Assembly: GCA_033239005.1 (NCBI GenBank)
Contig: BSQZ01000080.1
Span: 1,920,501-1,984,500 of the forward strand
Source: Lamellibrachia satsuma
Lineage: Eukaryota > Annelida > Polychaeta > Sabellida > Siboglinidae
Direction: 5' to 3'
Length of the DNA stretch: 64,000 bases
Made by a program: the position numbers and the translations under genes. Below are positions 60,201 through 63,775 of the stretch, in pieces (positions within the stretch are counted from its first letter, which is position 1; the number at the start of each line of letters is the position of its first letter). The notes under the pieces were generated by a model that was given only the letters and a program-made list of their open reading frames with translations, was not told the origin of the DNA and ran no database searches.

Positions 60201-62457
60201 CGTGAATATGTTTAAAAACAAGGTTGACACATATCTCATGAGAGCGGATTACACATAGATTAAAAATGTTGGACTCTCGATGAGCCAATGGCTTCCTTAT
60301 CCACTTGCCATCTGGGCTTTTGCCTTGGATGGCAATCTTGTTAAAGTGCTGGGTTGTATTCTGGATGAAAGACGAAGGGCACCAAAGATGGGCTTTAAGG
60401 CAACTACTGGCCGACAGTTTGATGCTTTCTCAGGGGCATTACGGCTGATGATTATTGCTAAGGTGGCATCGCCATCGGTTATTTCGAGCCCTGCATTTCT
60501 TGAAATGGATAACAGTATTCCTTTCAAGCATAGAACTAACTGAAAAAACACATGGAATCAGAGTGCAGATCCAGAAGATAAGTGATAAAGAATGTTCTGA
60601 TGACGTCGTCGATGTTAGCAGCCAACCAGTACCATACCAATTAAATCGACTACTACCTACAACTGACGAGGAACTGAGGAACATCATCAAACTGTGCCCC
60701 TCAAAAACATGCAGTTTGGATGCCCAACTGAACTCCAGAAGAGAACACTGCATATCAACATTCCCTATTTGGTGGCTACAGTAAATAACACCTTCGAACA
60801 AAGAATATTTCCTAACACGCTGAGAACTGCAGTTGTGAAACCACTGCTGAAAAGTGACACGATAAATAAAGATCTGCTAAAAAACCTACAGACCAGTCTC
60901 CATCATAGCGTTCATCGGCAAAGAGTTAGAGAAAGTTGCAGTCCATCGGCTAACAGAACACCTAAGTATGAATGGACTGCACGAAGAATACCAGTCTGCA
61001 TACAAGACACGGCACAGTACCGAGACAGCCCTGTTGAGAGTAAAGCATGACATTGCAGGAGCTCTTGACAGGAACCATGCCATGATGTCATGCTAGATCT
61101 ATCAGCAGCATTCGACACTATCGATCATGCACACTTGTTGAAACTTCTGCAAGATGAATACGGTGTGCGTGGAACGGCACTAGCTTGATTGACTCAACAA
61201 CATCAGAGCATATTCCTCTACAATGTGGTGTACCTTGGGCCAGTTATGTTTACTCTGTACACCACACCAATGCAGCGCATATTCAGAAGACATGGAGTAC
61301 ACTACCACAAATATGCGGATGACATTCAACTATATGCATCCTACAATCCACCTGTGCCGGGCGACCAAGCGGAAACAGTGAGGCAACTCACAGACTACGT
61401 TAGTGAAGTTAGATGATGGATGACTCTTCGTATGCTAAAGTTAAATGATGACAAAACAGAGATAATTATTTTATATCAAAACATCATCTCAAGTTATATG
61501 GAGTTGGCTCTATTACCATTGGAGCTCATCATTTCACCAGTAGACTGTGTATGAAATTTGGGAGTTCATATGGATCAACATCTGACGATGACACATCATA
61601 TAAAAGCTGTGTTTGCTGCTTGTAATTATCATCTATACAGACTATCATCAATACGTCACTATCTCACAACAGAAGCCACCAAAAGTGCTGTAAACGCACC
61701 TGTGACCTCTCGCCTAGATTACTGTAATTCGCTCTTGGTTAACCTTCCGACATCACAGATACTTCGACTGCAACGAGTACAGAACAATGCTGCTAGACTA
61801 ATTACGTGCACCAGTAGGCACGACCACATAACACCAGTCTTAAGGGGCTTACACTGGCTGCCGGTAGCAAGTGGAATACATTTCAAGGTGCTAGTGTTGG
61901 TGCATCACTAAGAAGAGCTGGAGAGGGTAATTGCATGATTGGTACCACACTATACTAATGCAATGGTCTCACCTGAGTCAACATACTGAATTGGTAACAA
62001 CTAGTACAAGTGTTTGCTTAAGGTGGATTTTATCTCAGGGCTTCTGACTTGAAAAGATGATGCCTCTTGAACACAAGTCTTTGTAGCTTCACTGCTTTCA
62101 GTATGCAGAAATGCGCAAAACTTCATCAATTGATACTAAATTAGAATGAAACCACATCACAAGAAATTCAACTAATTCCAATTCATCTGTGAATGTTTCA
62201 TGGCCAGAGAAAAAATCAATGATTTTTCTGGAGTGATTTAAATCAAACAACTCTGTTGATTTGTATGTCTACTTTTTATTTGTAAGCATTCAGGCCCAGG
62301 GACCATCCAGCACTCACTTGACTTGGTAGGTCTCAGCAAAGCTGACTCTGCGGGAGTGGCGTTGTCTCTTGGAGGTAGTCTCAGTGATCTCCTGCTGCAT
62401 ATTGATGTTGATGTCACCCAAGGCATGGCGCAGAGGTGATGGCCTCATCTTTAGAAT
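12069..62457 (-). CDS. KNL1: KNL1 kinetochore scaffold, all but the first exon(s)
   Basis: Twenty-eight exons splice in phase into 2065 codons plus stop (6198 nt, counting one copy of the duplicated 68-nt exon). In order the protein has the ILK of a SILK motif and RVSF (PP1 docking), a linker with TGLEHLLRGPI (human TGMNTLLSAPI), 17 MELT-like motifs, KI-like motifs, an ALADYFHLMGVDL segment, coiled coils, and an RWD-like tail. KNL1 forms the KMN network with the Mis12 and Ndc80 complexes, binds the Mis12 complex through its RWD tail, recruits Bub3-Bub1 when Mps1 phosphorylates MELT threonines, and recruits PP1 to silence the checkpoint. Most introns carry minisatellites or transposons, so the gene spans over 50 kb. 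The start codon lies right of the window, or in an exon I could not recognise. Confidence 0.94.
12362..12805. repeat. 41-bp minisatellite, about 11 copies
   Basis: Unit ACCTGAGACTGGTAACATAG followed by GGGCCCACACTGGGTGGGCAC. It lies in the last KNL1 intron, about 150 bp from the terminal exon. Frames across it stay open only because the unit has no stop codons. Confidence 0.95.
13131..13890 (-). repeat. 22-bp minisatellite starting at a KNL1 donor, about 34 copies
   Basis: Unit CCCTGGCCCCTCCACACTAC (+TG). On the gene strand it is a slightly changed copy of the first about 23 nt of the intron after exon 13897-14022 (GTACGTGTGTGGAGGGGCCA). The array therefore begins at the 5' splice site. Confidence 0.93.
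13897..14022 (-). CDS. KNL1: KNL1 RWD-C exon (126 nt)
   Basis: Acceptor GATTCCACAG|TGTC and donor ATCAC|GTACGT. VNVQFSSRKTEALFHVTFFL matches human LRLLFSSSAAFAKFELTLFL, followed by FNNIIGVI (human HVGNTSQDDIATI region). Confidence 0.94.
14392..14903 (-). repeat. 20-bp minisatellite starting at a KNL1 donor, about 25 copies
   Basis: Unit CTACTGATGGTGAAGCCCTG. The gene-strand unit reads ATCAGTAGCAGGGCTTCACC, while the real donor is GTCAGTAGCAAGG. The array thus copies the intron start, but with donor base G changed to A. Confidence 0.93.
14904..15010 (-). CDS. KNL1: KNL1 RWD exon (107 nt)
   Basis: Acceptor GTGTCCACAG|TTCCTG and donor GCTACAG|GTCAGT. FLQSLAVMVTHADQLLDQLD then ELRHEV matches human LEEFSLVVHHCRLLGEEIEYL. 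Minisatellites touch it on both sides. Confidence 0.92.
15011..15722 (-). repeat. 32-bp minisatellite touching a KNL1 acceptor, about 22 copies
   Basis: Unit ATTGGGAATGTGACACACTG plus ACTACAGCAAAC. It starts immediately next to the acceptor of exon 14904-15010. Confidence 0.93.
16160..16184. repeat. (GA)n microsatellite
   Basis: Uninterrupted GA dinucleotides within a purine-rich intron segment (about 16010-16190). Confidence 0.9.
16228..16334 (-). CDS. KNL1: KNL1 RWD exon (107 nt)
   Basis: Acceptor TGTTTGTAG|ACCAGG and donor CCCGCA|GTAAGT. DQAPARERLAHRILLN matches human DQAPPSSLLVHKLIFQ. Confidence 0.93.
16519..16694 (-). CDS. KNL1: KNL1 RWD-N exon (176 nt)
   Basis: Acceptor GTGTTGCAG|TTACTC and donor CACTG|GTCAGT. 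EMWDLESGALFSALNGSLQI then RFQFAG corresponds to the first beta strands of the human RWD (AVFTFVYDTIQLTITFEE). SITDIELRSILT matches human IVDVNFQSLL. Confidence 0.93.
16827..16856. repeat. (CACG)n microsatellite
   Basis: About seven CACG/GCAC tetranucleotides in a KNL1 intron. Confidence 0.9.
16998..17535. repeat. 69-bp minisatellite, about eight copies
   Basis: Unit contains GACTGCTCCATATAGTATGA and GTAGACGGTAGAGTGTCAGT. Copies are almost identical, so the array is young. The 69-bp period (23 codons) keeps one minus frame open. The last unit is truncated. Confidence 0.95.
17732..17924 (-). CDS. KNL1: KNL1 coiled coil running into the RWD region (193 nt)
   Basis: Acceptor TTTACACAG|AACTAA and donor CTTGA|GTGGGT. 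A long helix LAEEKKTLVAAEVTKLSTNK continues to LEELWDGIQRLLE, aligning with human LLDQLSLSEWDVVEW. Read-through past the donor gives a spurious longer ORF. Confidence 0.9.
18442..18534 (-). CDS. KNL1: KNL1 coiled-coil exon (93 nt)
   Basis: Acceptor TTGTTTCAG|ACGAGT and donor CAAACAG|GTCAGC. LSELESKLDGQLAQLDILCI is a heptad-patterned helix. Confidence 0.86.
18849..18936 (-). CDS. KNL1: KNL1 coiled-coil exon (88 nt)
   Basis: Acceptor GGTGAGCAG|GAGGAA and donor CTCAAT|GTGAGT. EEEQELTQAVEELSVRNCQL continues as a leucine-rich helix. Confidence 0.85.
19130..21434. repeat. 27-bp minisatellite, about 85 copies, with higher-order structure
   Basis: Unit CACAACAAGACCCCACTGTA plus GTCCAGG. Several frames on both strands stay open for hundreds of codons because the 27-bp unit lacks stops. 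A rare variant block (CAACAGTAGTCCAGGCACAA then AAAACCCCACTGTTTTGCAA) occurs at about 19575 and again at about 20475, showing a duplicated segment of about 0.9 kb. Confidence 0.97.
21750..21860 (-). CDS. KNL1: KNL1 coiled-coil exon (111 nt)
   Basis: Acceptor GCTTGCCAG|GAGAAC and donor TTTCGG|GTGAGT. HRALQSLKIECNLRS and MFKDWRGKMVKATLE form heptad-like helices, corresponding to human GKVALYGKLVQSAQNEREKL. Confidence 0.88.
21938..23270 (-). repeat. 46-bp minisatellite copying a KNL1 exon end and donor, about 28 copies
   Basis: Gene-strand unit: GTACAACAACCCA|GTGAGTAG then ACTCATGCTGTCAACCTTGTC. The real junction is GACTACAACAACCCG|GTGAGTAG at 23278. Each unit thus carries about 14 nt of exon end and a strong 5' splice site. 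Confidence 0.95.
23278..23356 (-). CDS. KNL1: KNL1 coiled-coil exon (79 nt)
   Basis: Acceptor TTGTTGCAG|ATGTAA and donor AACCCG|GTGAGT. It reads RCKEQCDKLEKDLMDD, then HDYNNP, a charged helix. Its last bases plus donor seed the 46-bp array beside it. Confidence 0.88.
23388..23590. repeat. 26-bp minisatellite, about eight copies
   Basis: Unit ACAGGTTCCCTTTATGACCC plus ACAGAG. It lies about 30 bp from the acceptor of KNL1 exon 23278-23356. Confidence 0.93.
24055..24161 (-). CDS. KNL1: KNL1 exon (PPESLSEEL block)
   Basis: Acceptor GTGCGTCAG|GTGAAG and donor AACAG|GTTGGT. KPPESLSEELQLGIYQPQVD aligns with human TPPTPEDLMLSQYVYRPKIQ, one of the best-conserved blocks before the coiled coil. Confidence 0.92.
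24318..24405. repeat. AT-rich low-complexity tract
   Basis: Runs of ATATAT and TAATTATA in a KNL1 intron. Nothing else is visible between 24162 and 24775. Confidence 0.7.
24776..24886 (-). CDS. KNL1: KNL1 exon, start of the conserved C-terminal region
   Basis: Acceptor CTTCCCTCAG|CCTCTC and donor GTGTCT|GTGAGT. TALADYFHLMGVDLDINKK and RRSIIPF correspond to human ITIREFFILLQVHILIQKPR in position and pattern. Confidence 0.9.
25242..25675 (-). CDS. KNL1: KNL1 B-like exon without MELT (434 nt)
   Basis: Acceptor TGTCTGTCAG|GTCGTG and donor CATCTC|GTAAGT. The start GRAASSTSSSCDLETARPSA is clearly homologous to the B exons. The rest is Ser/Leu/Met-rich (LSKMSMLSMSASPSFLV) and is the disordered region before the coiled coil. 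Phase changes from 1 to 0 here, closing the symmetric block. Confidence 0.9.
25755..25918. repeat. 25-bp minisatellite, about six to seven copies
   Basis: Unit TATAATAATGTGCTTATTGT plus GCTAG, nearly perfect, between two KNL1 exons. Confidence 0.93.
26052..26270 (-). CDS. KNL1: KNL1 degenerate A-like exon (219 nt)
   Basis: Acceptor GTGTTTTCAG|CTGACC and donor TGCTGCA|GTAATG, 73 codons, phase 1-1. The start ADPEVSRSSCHSETTKC resembles the A-exon start GPEVPTNTSRSDLGTAC, but there is no MELT; instead there is a six-alanine run. The donor is weaker than elsewhere. Confidence 0.78.
26271..27265 (-). repeat. About 60-bp minisatellite copying a KNL1 acceptor, about 16 copies
   Basis: Gene-strand unit ends GTGTGTTTTCAG|CTG (or GTGTGCTTTCAG|CTG), the same as the real acceptor of exon 26052-26270. 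Every unit therefore holds a pyrimidine-AG acceptor plus three exon bases. Confidence 0.95.
27322..27630. repeat. 30-bp minisatellite inside a transposon-like remnant, about ten copies
   Basis: Unit CACTAAGTCAGCCCTCTGGC plus TAGCACGTGG, nearly perfect. Confidence 0.95.
27631..27845. mobile_element. Remnant related to the TTAA element at 58.4-60.0 kb
   Basis: After its minisatellite this segment reads TTTTGATTGGTCC..GGTGGGGTCACCA, then GGCATGATAA and CATAGTAACCAGA, in the same order as 59643-59815 of the TTAA-flanked element. Ends are not preserved clearly, so it is called a remnant. Confidence 0.6.
27925..28215 (-). CDS. KNL1: KNL1 B-type exon, copy 4 (291 nt)
   Basis: 97 codons. It is the most diverged B copy with a MELT: VTMYGGEEGFTSRMDFTTCV. 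Donor GACTCAG|GTAAGG. Confidence 0.9.
29115..29423 (-). CDS. KNL1: KNL1 A-type exon, copy 4
   Basis: 309 nt, two MELT-like modules intact, same junctions as the other A copies. Confidence 0.93.
29424..30560 (-). repeat. About 25-bp array of fused acceptor-donor units next to A exon 4
   Basis: Gene-strand unit TGTGTTTGTAGCAG|GTAATAAGA (variants GTAACAAG, GTGACAAG). About 42 units. The 3' end of the array is the real acceptor TTTGTAGCAG|GTCC of the A exon. Confidence 0.95.
30600..30715. repeat. TAGTACAGTAGCC-type short tandem repeat
   Basis: Units of 27-33 bp containing ACATAGTACAGTAGCCTTAC. The same family occurs at 31640-31850, 33725-33955, 38370-38465, 40830-40960 and 41885-41975, always in the KNL1 A/B region. 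Confidence 0.85.
30716..31640. repeat. Paralogous intron block, copy 1, with ORF remnant
   Basis: Shared nearly base for base with 37525-38340 and 40970-41870, as part of the A/B segmental duplication. It contains a minus-strand remnant coding for WFKAKETTFNEAINNLFDIV and MIKIEEGSFSWHKDRRD, which has the look of a transposon- or domesticated-gene fragment. Confidence 0.75.
31856..32125 (-). CDS. KNL1: KNL1 B-type exon, copy 3 (270 nt)
   Basis: 90 codons. It lacks the ADVTT segment, so the T-box before its motif is lost, and the motif reads MEFTTCVG. The frame is preserved. The loss of the upstream threonine makes this the module most likely to bind Bub3-Bub1 weakly (inference). Confidence 0.9.
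33033..33341 (-). CDS. KNL1: KNL1 A-type exon, copy 3
   Basis: 309 nt with the two modules MDLTGVMG and MDFTTCVG intact. It is separated from B copy 2 by a jockey-like LINE and minisatellites. Confidence 0.93.
33342..33670 (-). repeat. Same 25-bp array next to A exon 3
   Basis: About 12 units of the TTTGTAGCAG|GTAATAAG type. Shorter than at A exon 4. Confidence 0.95.
33725..33955. repeat. 33-bp minisatellite (TAGTACAGTAGCC family)
   Basis: About seven units, alternating AACTGTACATAGTACAGTAG and AACTCCACATAGTACAGTAG. The LINE at 33960-37480 is inserted at its right end. Confidence 0.92.
33960..37480 (-). mobile_element. Jockey-like LINE, near full length but decayed
   Basis: On the minus strand, ORF1 remnants lie at about 37400-37010 (a segment DFAKNKLNVPLNDLEITAIH typical of LINE ORF1 C-terminal domains). 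An endonuclease domain lies at 36650-35920 with LQESWITD, GGLVIYID and AGDYNLNLL (family motifs QESW and GDFN-like). RT motif YADD is at 35215-35204 after FIIYINDI. A C-terminal region at 34823-34380 has the VQKKAVRILT pattern. Frameshifts and stops break the RT. It is inserted in a minisatellite between KNL1 exons B2 and A3. Confidence 0.85.
37525..38340. repeat. Paralogous intron block, copy 2
   Basis: The remnant ORF lies at 38060-37866 on the minus strand (64 codons). Confidence 0.75.
38478..38762 (-). CDS. KNL1: KNL1 B-type exon, copy 2 (285 nt)
   Basis: 95 codons; two codons shorter than copy 1 (SVQRNVAK instead of SVPQGRNVAK). One MELT-like module, MDFTTCVG. Confidence 0.92.
39486..39794 (-). 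CDS. KNL1: KNL1 A-type exon, copy 2
   Basis: 309 nt, same phases and splice sites as copy 1. It has two MELT-like modules, the second reading MDFTTCVR (R for G) after TTYCGEE (C for G). The upstream intron carries the 25-bp AG|GT array. Confidence 0.93.
39795..40795 (-). repeat. Same array family next to A exon 2, with higher-order repeat
   Basis: The exon-distal half consists of 25-bp units. In the exon-proximal half a higher-order unit of about 183 bp (marked by ACAAAACATATGTACATCTT) is repeated about three times (near 39897, 40097 and 40297). All units keep the acceptor-donor fusion. Confidence 0.93.
40970..41870. repeat. Paralogous intron block, copy 3
   Basis: The remnant ORF lies at 41523-41329 on the minus strand, almost identical to copy 2. 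Confidence 0.75.
41993..42283 (-). CDS. KNL1: KNL1 B-type exon, copy 1 (291 nt)
   Basis: Acceptor GTGTAGCAG|GTCGAC and donor GGTGCAG|GTAATG, 97 codons, phase 1-1. It begins GRQVSSASSSCDLETS and ends with VTTYGGEEG..MDFTTCVG, one MELT-like module. Confidence 0.92.
43004..43312 (-). CDS. KNL1: KNL1 A-type exon, copy 1 (309 nt)
   Basis: Acceptor TTTGTAGCAG|GTTC and donor GATGCAG|GTAAGAG, 103 codons, phase 1-1. It contains HTVVFG then MDLTGVMG, and MTTYGG then MDFTTCVG, that is two MELT-like modules. Because its length is a multiple of three and its phases are symmetric, it can be added or dropped without changing frame. Unlike the other A exons its acceptor has no minisatellite. Confidence 0.93.
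43455..43830. repeat. 48-bp minisatellite, about eight copies
   Basis: Unit CTTACAATCCTTAGCTGTAC plus AACACATAACTATACACAGTACAGTAGC. It lies just downstream (gene sense) of the large MELT exon. Confidence 0.94.
43891..45206 (-). CDS. KNL1: KNL1 large MELT/KI exon (1316 nt)
   Basis: Acceptor CAGTTGTAG|CACC and donor GGCGCAG|GTTAGT. Five Bub3/Bub1-type repeats are visible, each with an aromatic T-box upstream: DRTQIFD..MDLTQC (MELT codons about 44923-44907), DRTQILD..MDFTQC (44740-44724), DRTIYFD..IEFTTC (near 44435), DQTVVFG..MDLTG (44309-44295) and DMTTYGG..MDFTTC (43940-43923). Between the first four are KVDSKSFLTQF, TIDFSEFLGQ and KIDTQAFLSHF, which resemble the human KI motif KIDTTSFLANL. 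Codons near 44235-44085 hold an eight-residue tandem repeat of the type DTRGDSGS. The last about 60 codons are the ancestor-like version of the B exons. Confidence 0.94.
45612..45709 (-). CDS. KNL1: KNL1 linker exon (98 nt)
   Basis: Acceptor GTGTACAG|GGGAAC and donor GCAGCAG|GTGAGG. It reads GNNDDTTQGRYTLVDETADT, then a short hydrophobic stretch (LLQVF). Phase 0 to 2, in agreement with both neighbours. Confidence 0.8.
46158..47920 (-). mobile_element. CR1-like LINE copy 1, 5'-truncated and broken
   Basis: RT segments SGVPQGSVLGPILFLIYIND (47.5 kb) and a fingers/thumb part at 47331-47047 are separated by frameshifts. The C-terminal part is at 46580-46227 (LETRRLRGDQIEVFKIVNGY). The 3' tail GGCAAGTGGACAAGGAAGCC is shared with the other copies. 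A hAT MITE sits within it. Confidence 0.9.
46597..46988. mobile_element. hAT-type MITE, 392 bp, nested in the LINE
   Basis: Ends CAGGGTTG..CAATCCTG, target duplication CTCTTCGT (46589-46596 and 46989-46996). The left subterminal region has GATTTAAATCA repeats, the right an A/T tract. No coding capacity. Confidence 0.9.
47941..48035. repeat. 23-bp tandem repeat, four copies
   Basis: Unit AACCCAGCACTAAGACAATG plus TAA. The region 48036-49130 holds no recognised exon or element. Confidence 0.85.
49147..49214 (-). CDS. KNL1: KNL1 68-nt exon, second copy (alternative)
   Basis: A 108-bp tandem duplication of exon plus flanks. Both splice sites are intact. It reads LEHLLRGPIQMDAPLTTNP, two or three substitutions away from the other copy. 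Including both copies would shift the frame, so the two are mutually exclusive or one is silent. Confidence 0.7.
49255..49322 (-). CDS. KNL1: KNL1 68-nt exon, first (upstream) copy
   Basis: Acceptor TGTGTGTAG|GCTTGG and donor CAACAG|GTGAGT. It reads LEHLLRGPIQMDTPLTTDP. Phase 1 in and phase 0 out, 68 nt, so it can be used once but not together with its twin. Confidence 0.82.
49363..50200. repeat. 41-bp minisatellite, about 20 copies
   Basis: Unit AAGATTCTAGCTGTACAGCA plus CTGATATAGCTACAATCAAAC. Copies are nearly identical; two subtypes (AAGGTTCTAG, AAGATTCTAG) form contiguous blocks, as expected from recent block expansion. It lies 41 bp from the acceptor of the duplicated KNL1 exon. Confidence 0.96.
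50771..50796 (-). CDS. KNL1: KNL1 micro-exon (26 nt)
   Basis: Acceptor TTCTGTTGCAG|ATCTTC and donor TACTG|GTAAGTC. It reads RSSRGIGIT, so that with the next exon the protein reads GITGLEHLLRGPI, matching human EITGMNTLLSAPI. That continuity across the junction supports the model. Confidence 0.75.
51179..51212 (-). CDS. KNL1: KNL1 micro-exon (34 nt)
   Basis: Acceptor TCTGTTCCAG|ATCCAG and donor GACAG|GTATAG. It reads DPEDGTRHAED in the required phase. Support is the splice signals plus frame only. Confidence 0.6.
51317..53092 (-). mobile_element. CR1-like LINE copy 2, RT largely intact
   Basis: A 424-codon frame (53044-51770) holds the RT domain: KDNKSPGVDGIPPKLL, RPVSLTSVICKLLERLI, VDIIYLDFQKAFDKVPH (catalytic D), SGVPQGSVLGPILFLIYIND and LKFADDTKLFR (catalytic FADD). 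A single frameshift near 51790 moves the C-terminal 127 codons to another frame. It is 5'-truncated (no endonuclease). It is inserted in a 31-bp minisatellite. Confidence 0.93.
53092..53602. repeat. 31-bp minisatellite, about 16 copies
   Basis: Unit GCATAAGAGCAACAACAACA plus GTGCTATAATG. Two further units lie at 51262-51316, on the other side of the LINE, so the LINE entered an existing array. Confidence 0.95.
53730..53785 (-). CDS. KNL1: KNL1 linker exon (56 nt)
   Basis: Acceptor GTCGTTGCAG|AGAATT and donor TCAAG|GTAAGT. It completes the codon left by the RVSF exon and reads KEFVKEVSWNQWPAAVDSQ. The frame fits both neighbours; the sequence itself is weakly conserved. Confidence 0.8.
54367..55724 (-). 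mobile_element. CR1-like LINE copy 3, 5'-truncated
   Basis: A 374-codon frame (55581-54457) is nearly identical to copy 2 (FADD, SGVPQGSILGPILFL, LETRRLRGDQIEVFKILNGY). One extra A near 55580 breaks the frame upstream. The high similarity to copy 2 suggests recent activity of the family. Confidence 0.92.
55725..56910. other. Unassigned stretch in KNL1 intron
   Basis: AT-rich, no recognisable exon, RNA gene or element. Short ORFs on both strands have no family features. Confidence 0.5.
58402..60014. mobile_element. TTAA-flanked element (piggyBac-type MITE), about 1.6 kb
   Basis: It sits inside LINE copy 4 between codons for EVFK and the NGYENIDR region. TTAA is found at both edges. The inverted ends GGTAGCTGGGGTGGCTA and GGTTGCTGGGGCGGCTA match at 15 of 17 bases. 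No transposase is seen. It contains a 35-bp minisatellite. The exact ends may be off by one or two bases. Confidence 0.82.
59114..59642. repeat. 35-bp minisatellite inside the TTAA element, about 15 copies
   Basis: Unit CATCTAACAAACATGTGGCA plus GGGCATCTTTATGGT. Nearly identical copies. Confidence 0.96.
60440..61915 (+). mobile_element. Decayed L2/CR1-clade LINE RT fragment
   Basis: Pieces in different plus frames follow the usual order: a segment like TTDEELRNIIKLCPSKTCSL, FPNTLRTAVVKPLLK, DLSAAFDTIDHAHLLKLL (61.1 kb), KYADDIQLYASYNPP (YADD, near 61.32 kb), NLGVHMDQHLTMTHHIKAVF, and VTSRLDYCNSLLVNLP with LQRVQNNAARLIT. Many stops and frameshifts; non-functional. Confidence 0.87.
62195..62255. 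mobile_element. End fragment of a hAT MITE of the 46.6-kb family
   Basis: Reverse complement starts CAGAGTTGTTTGATTTAAAT, matching the left end CAGGGTTGTTTGATTTAAAT of the element at 46597. The other end could not be located with confidence. Confidence 0.55.
62318..62457 (-). CDS. KNL1: KNL1 PP1-docking exon (SILK/RVSF)
   Basis: Acceptor TTGTGACAG|ATTCTAAAG and donor GTCAA|GTGAGTG. It opens with ILKMRPSPLRHALGDI, so the S of SILK must come from the previous exon. RRVSFAETYQV lies at codons 36-46 (human RRVSFADTIKV). Both are PP1-binding motifs; the serine in RVSF is the Aurora B-regulated position in the family. Confidence 0.93.
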
Positions 62458-62463
62458 CTGTCA

Positions 62464-62612
62464 CAACAACCAGGACATCAATCAAGTACCACCAGCACAC
62501 AACAACCAAGACATCAATCAAGTACCACCAACAGCACACAACAACCATGACATCAATCAAGTACCACCAGCACACAACAACCAGGACATCAATCAAGTAC
62601 CACCAGCACACC
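62464..62612 (-). repeat. 37-bp minisatellite touching the SILK/RVSF exon acceptor, four copies
   Basis: Unit CAACAACCAGGACATCAATC plus AAGTACCACCAGCACA. It begins seven bases from the exon, so the polypyrimidine region of the acceptor is part of the unit. Confidence 0.92.
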
Positions 62613-62907
62613 TGTGCGCAGAGGAATAACTGAACCTTCACTTCAGTGAAGGAACTAGCAGATTCTACCGTCAAACATGTGAAAAACGTGTATTTATTTC
62701 GGACACTGTGCTACTTGCTGGAAATATCGCTCATCTGGACAGTACAGCGCGGGAAAATCTATCCCCGCTGACACAAAGTCATTGATTCACCTCGACGCAC
62801 TGACGAGGAACAATAGCCACTGAAGTGGTATTAACTCAAGTGTGTTGACTGTAACGCCATTGTTTGCGGCTGAGTGTGTGACACTCTCAGGGTGACACAA
62901 CCAAACC

Positions 62908-63720
62908 GTGATGCCTAAGACTAAGCAGCCAAAGGGTGGAGCCAGTGTAGGTGGTGCAACCACGGCCCCTACTGACGACGTGCACATTGAAACGAACGCC
63001 GACGGGAACGATAACACGATTCATGATGCGCTCGTCGAGAAGCTCCTAACAGTGCAACAAAACGCGTACCAGGCATGTTTGCAAAGCGTGGTCGCCGAGA
63101 TAAACCGGAGGGTGGACTGTTTCATGCGCAAGACAACCACGGCACTGACAGAACTCCGGATCAGCCTTCAGTACACACAGACTCAAGTCGAGGAACTGAA
63201 AGTAAATCAGTCCAAGGAAAACATCGACGACCTGTCAAAAAAGATGCTCGATTTCGAAGTCACAATACAGGAAATGGAACGCTCGATCGATTACCAAGAA
63301 AATCAATCGAGACGCTGCAATCTGCGGTTTGACGGCGTTTCTGAAGTCGACGGCGAGACGTGGGAGCAGACGGAGAAGAACGTACGCAGGGCAATGACAA
63401 CAGCCCTAGAACTTCCCGAAGCACAAGTGCACGCCATCAACATCGAGCGCGTGCACCGAACTGGCGGCACGGGGGCGAGAGCCAGGACTATCGTCGTCAA
63501 GTTCAAATCATACAAGGACCGCGAGCTGGTGCTACAGGCGGCGAAGAAGAATCGGCCTCGAGGCATCTATGTGAATGAAGACTACTCACAGAGGGTCATG
63601 GCGAGGCGGAAAGAACTGTTGCCCAAAATGATGAAGGCCCGGGAAGAGGGGAAAATCGCGTATTTGACATTTGACAAACTGGTGGTAAGGGAGCGGCACA
63701 ATGTCGCAAACCGTGATTAG
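62908..63720 (+). CDS. LINE ORF1 protein (RNA-binding, coiled coil + RRM type)
   Basis: 270 codons. There is a basic N-terminus (PKTKQPKGG), a long helix/coiled coil at about residues 85-145 (LQYTQTQVEELKVNQSKENI and onward), then RRCNLRFDGVSE, an RRM-like start shared with L1 ORF1p/Transposase_22 proteins, IERVHRTGG and IVVKFKSYKDRELVLQAAKK, the conserved core, and a C-terminal basic region. ORF1p coats LINE RNA and acts as a chaperone in L1-type elements. Function here is by family. Confidence 0.85.
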   Translation: MMPKTKQPKGGASVGGATTAPTDDVHIETNADGNDNTIHDALVEKLLTVQQNAYQACLQSVVAEINRRVDCFMRKTTTALTELRISLQYTQTQVEELKVNQSKENIDDLSKKMLDFEVTIQEMERSIDYQENQSRRCNLRFDGVSEVDGETWEQTEKNVRRAMTTALELPEAQVHAINIERVHRTGGTGARARTIVVKFKSYKDRELVLQAAKKNRPRGIYVNEDYSQRVMARRKELLPKMMKAREEGKIAYLTFDKLVVRERHNVANRD

Positions 63721-63775
63721 ATAACTAAGTACATGTGCAATATCTTGCTAAATCTTGTGATTTCTTCATTTAACA

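Larger units (their letters stand above)
56914..60345 (+). mobile_element. CR1-like LINE copy 4, oldest, interrupted
   Basis: Plus-strand copy. The inter-domain region NYKEALNAATNEIRQSKRIY (56.95 kb) is followed by RT pieces with several frameshifts and stops (SGVPQGSTLGPLLFLIY at 57.8 kb, FADDTKVF at 57.9 kb) and ends with the family 3' tail near 60.30 kb. A TTAA-flanked element splits it at 58402-60014. Confidence 0.9.
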
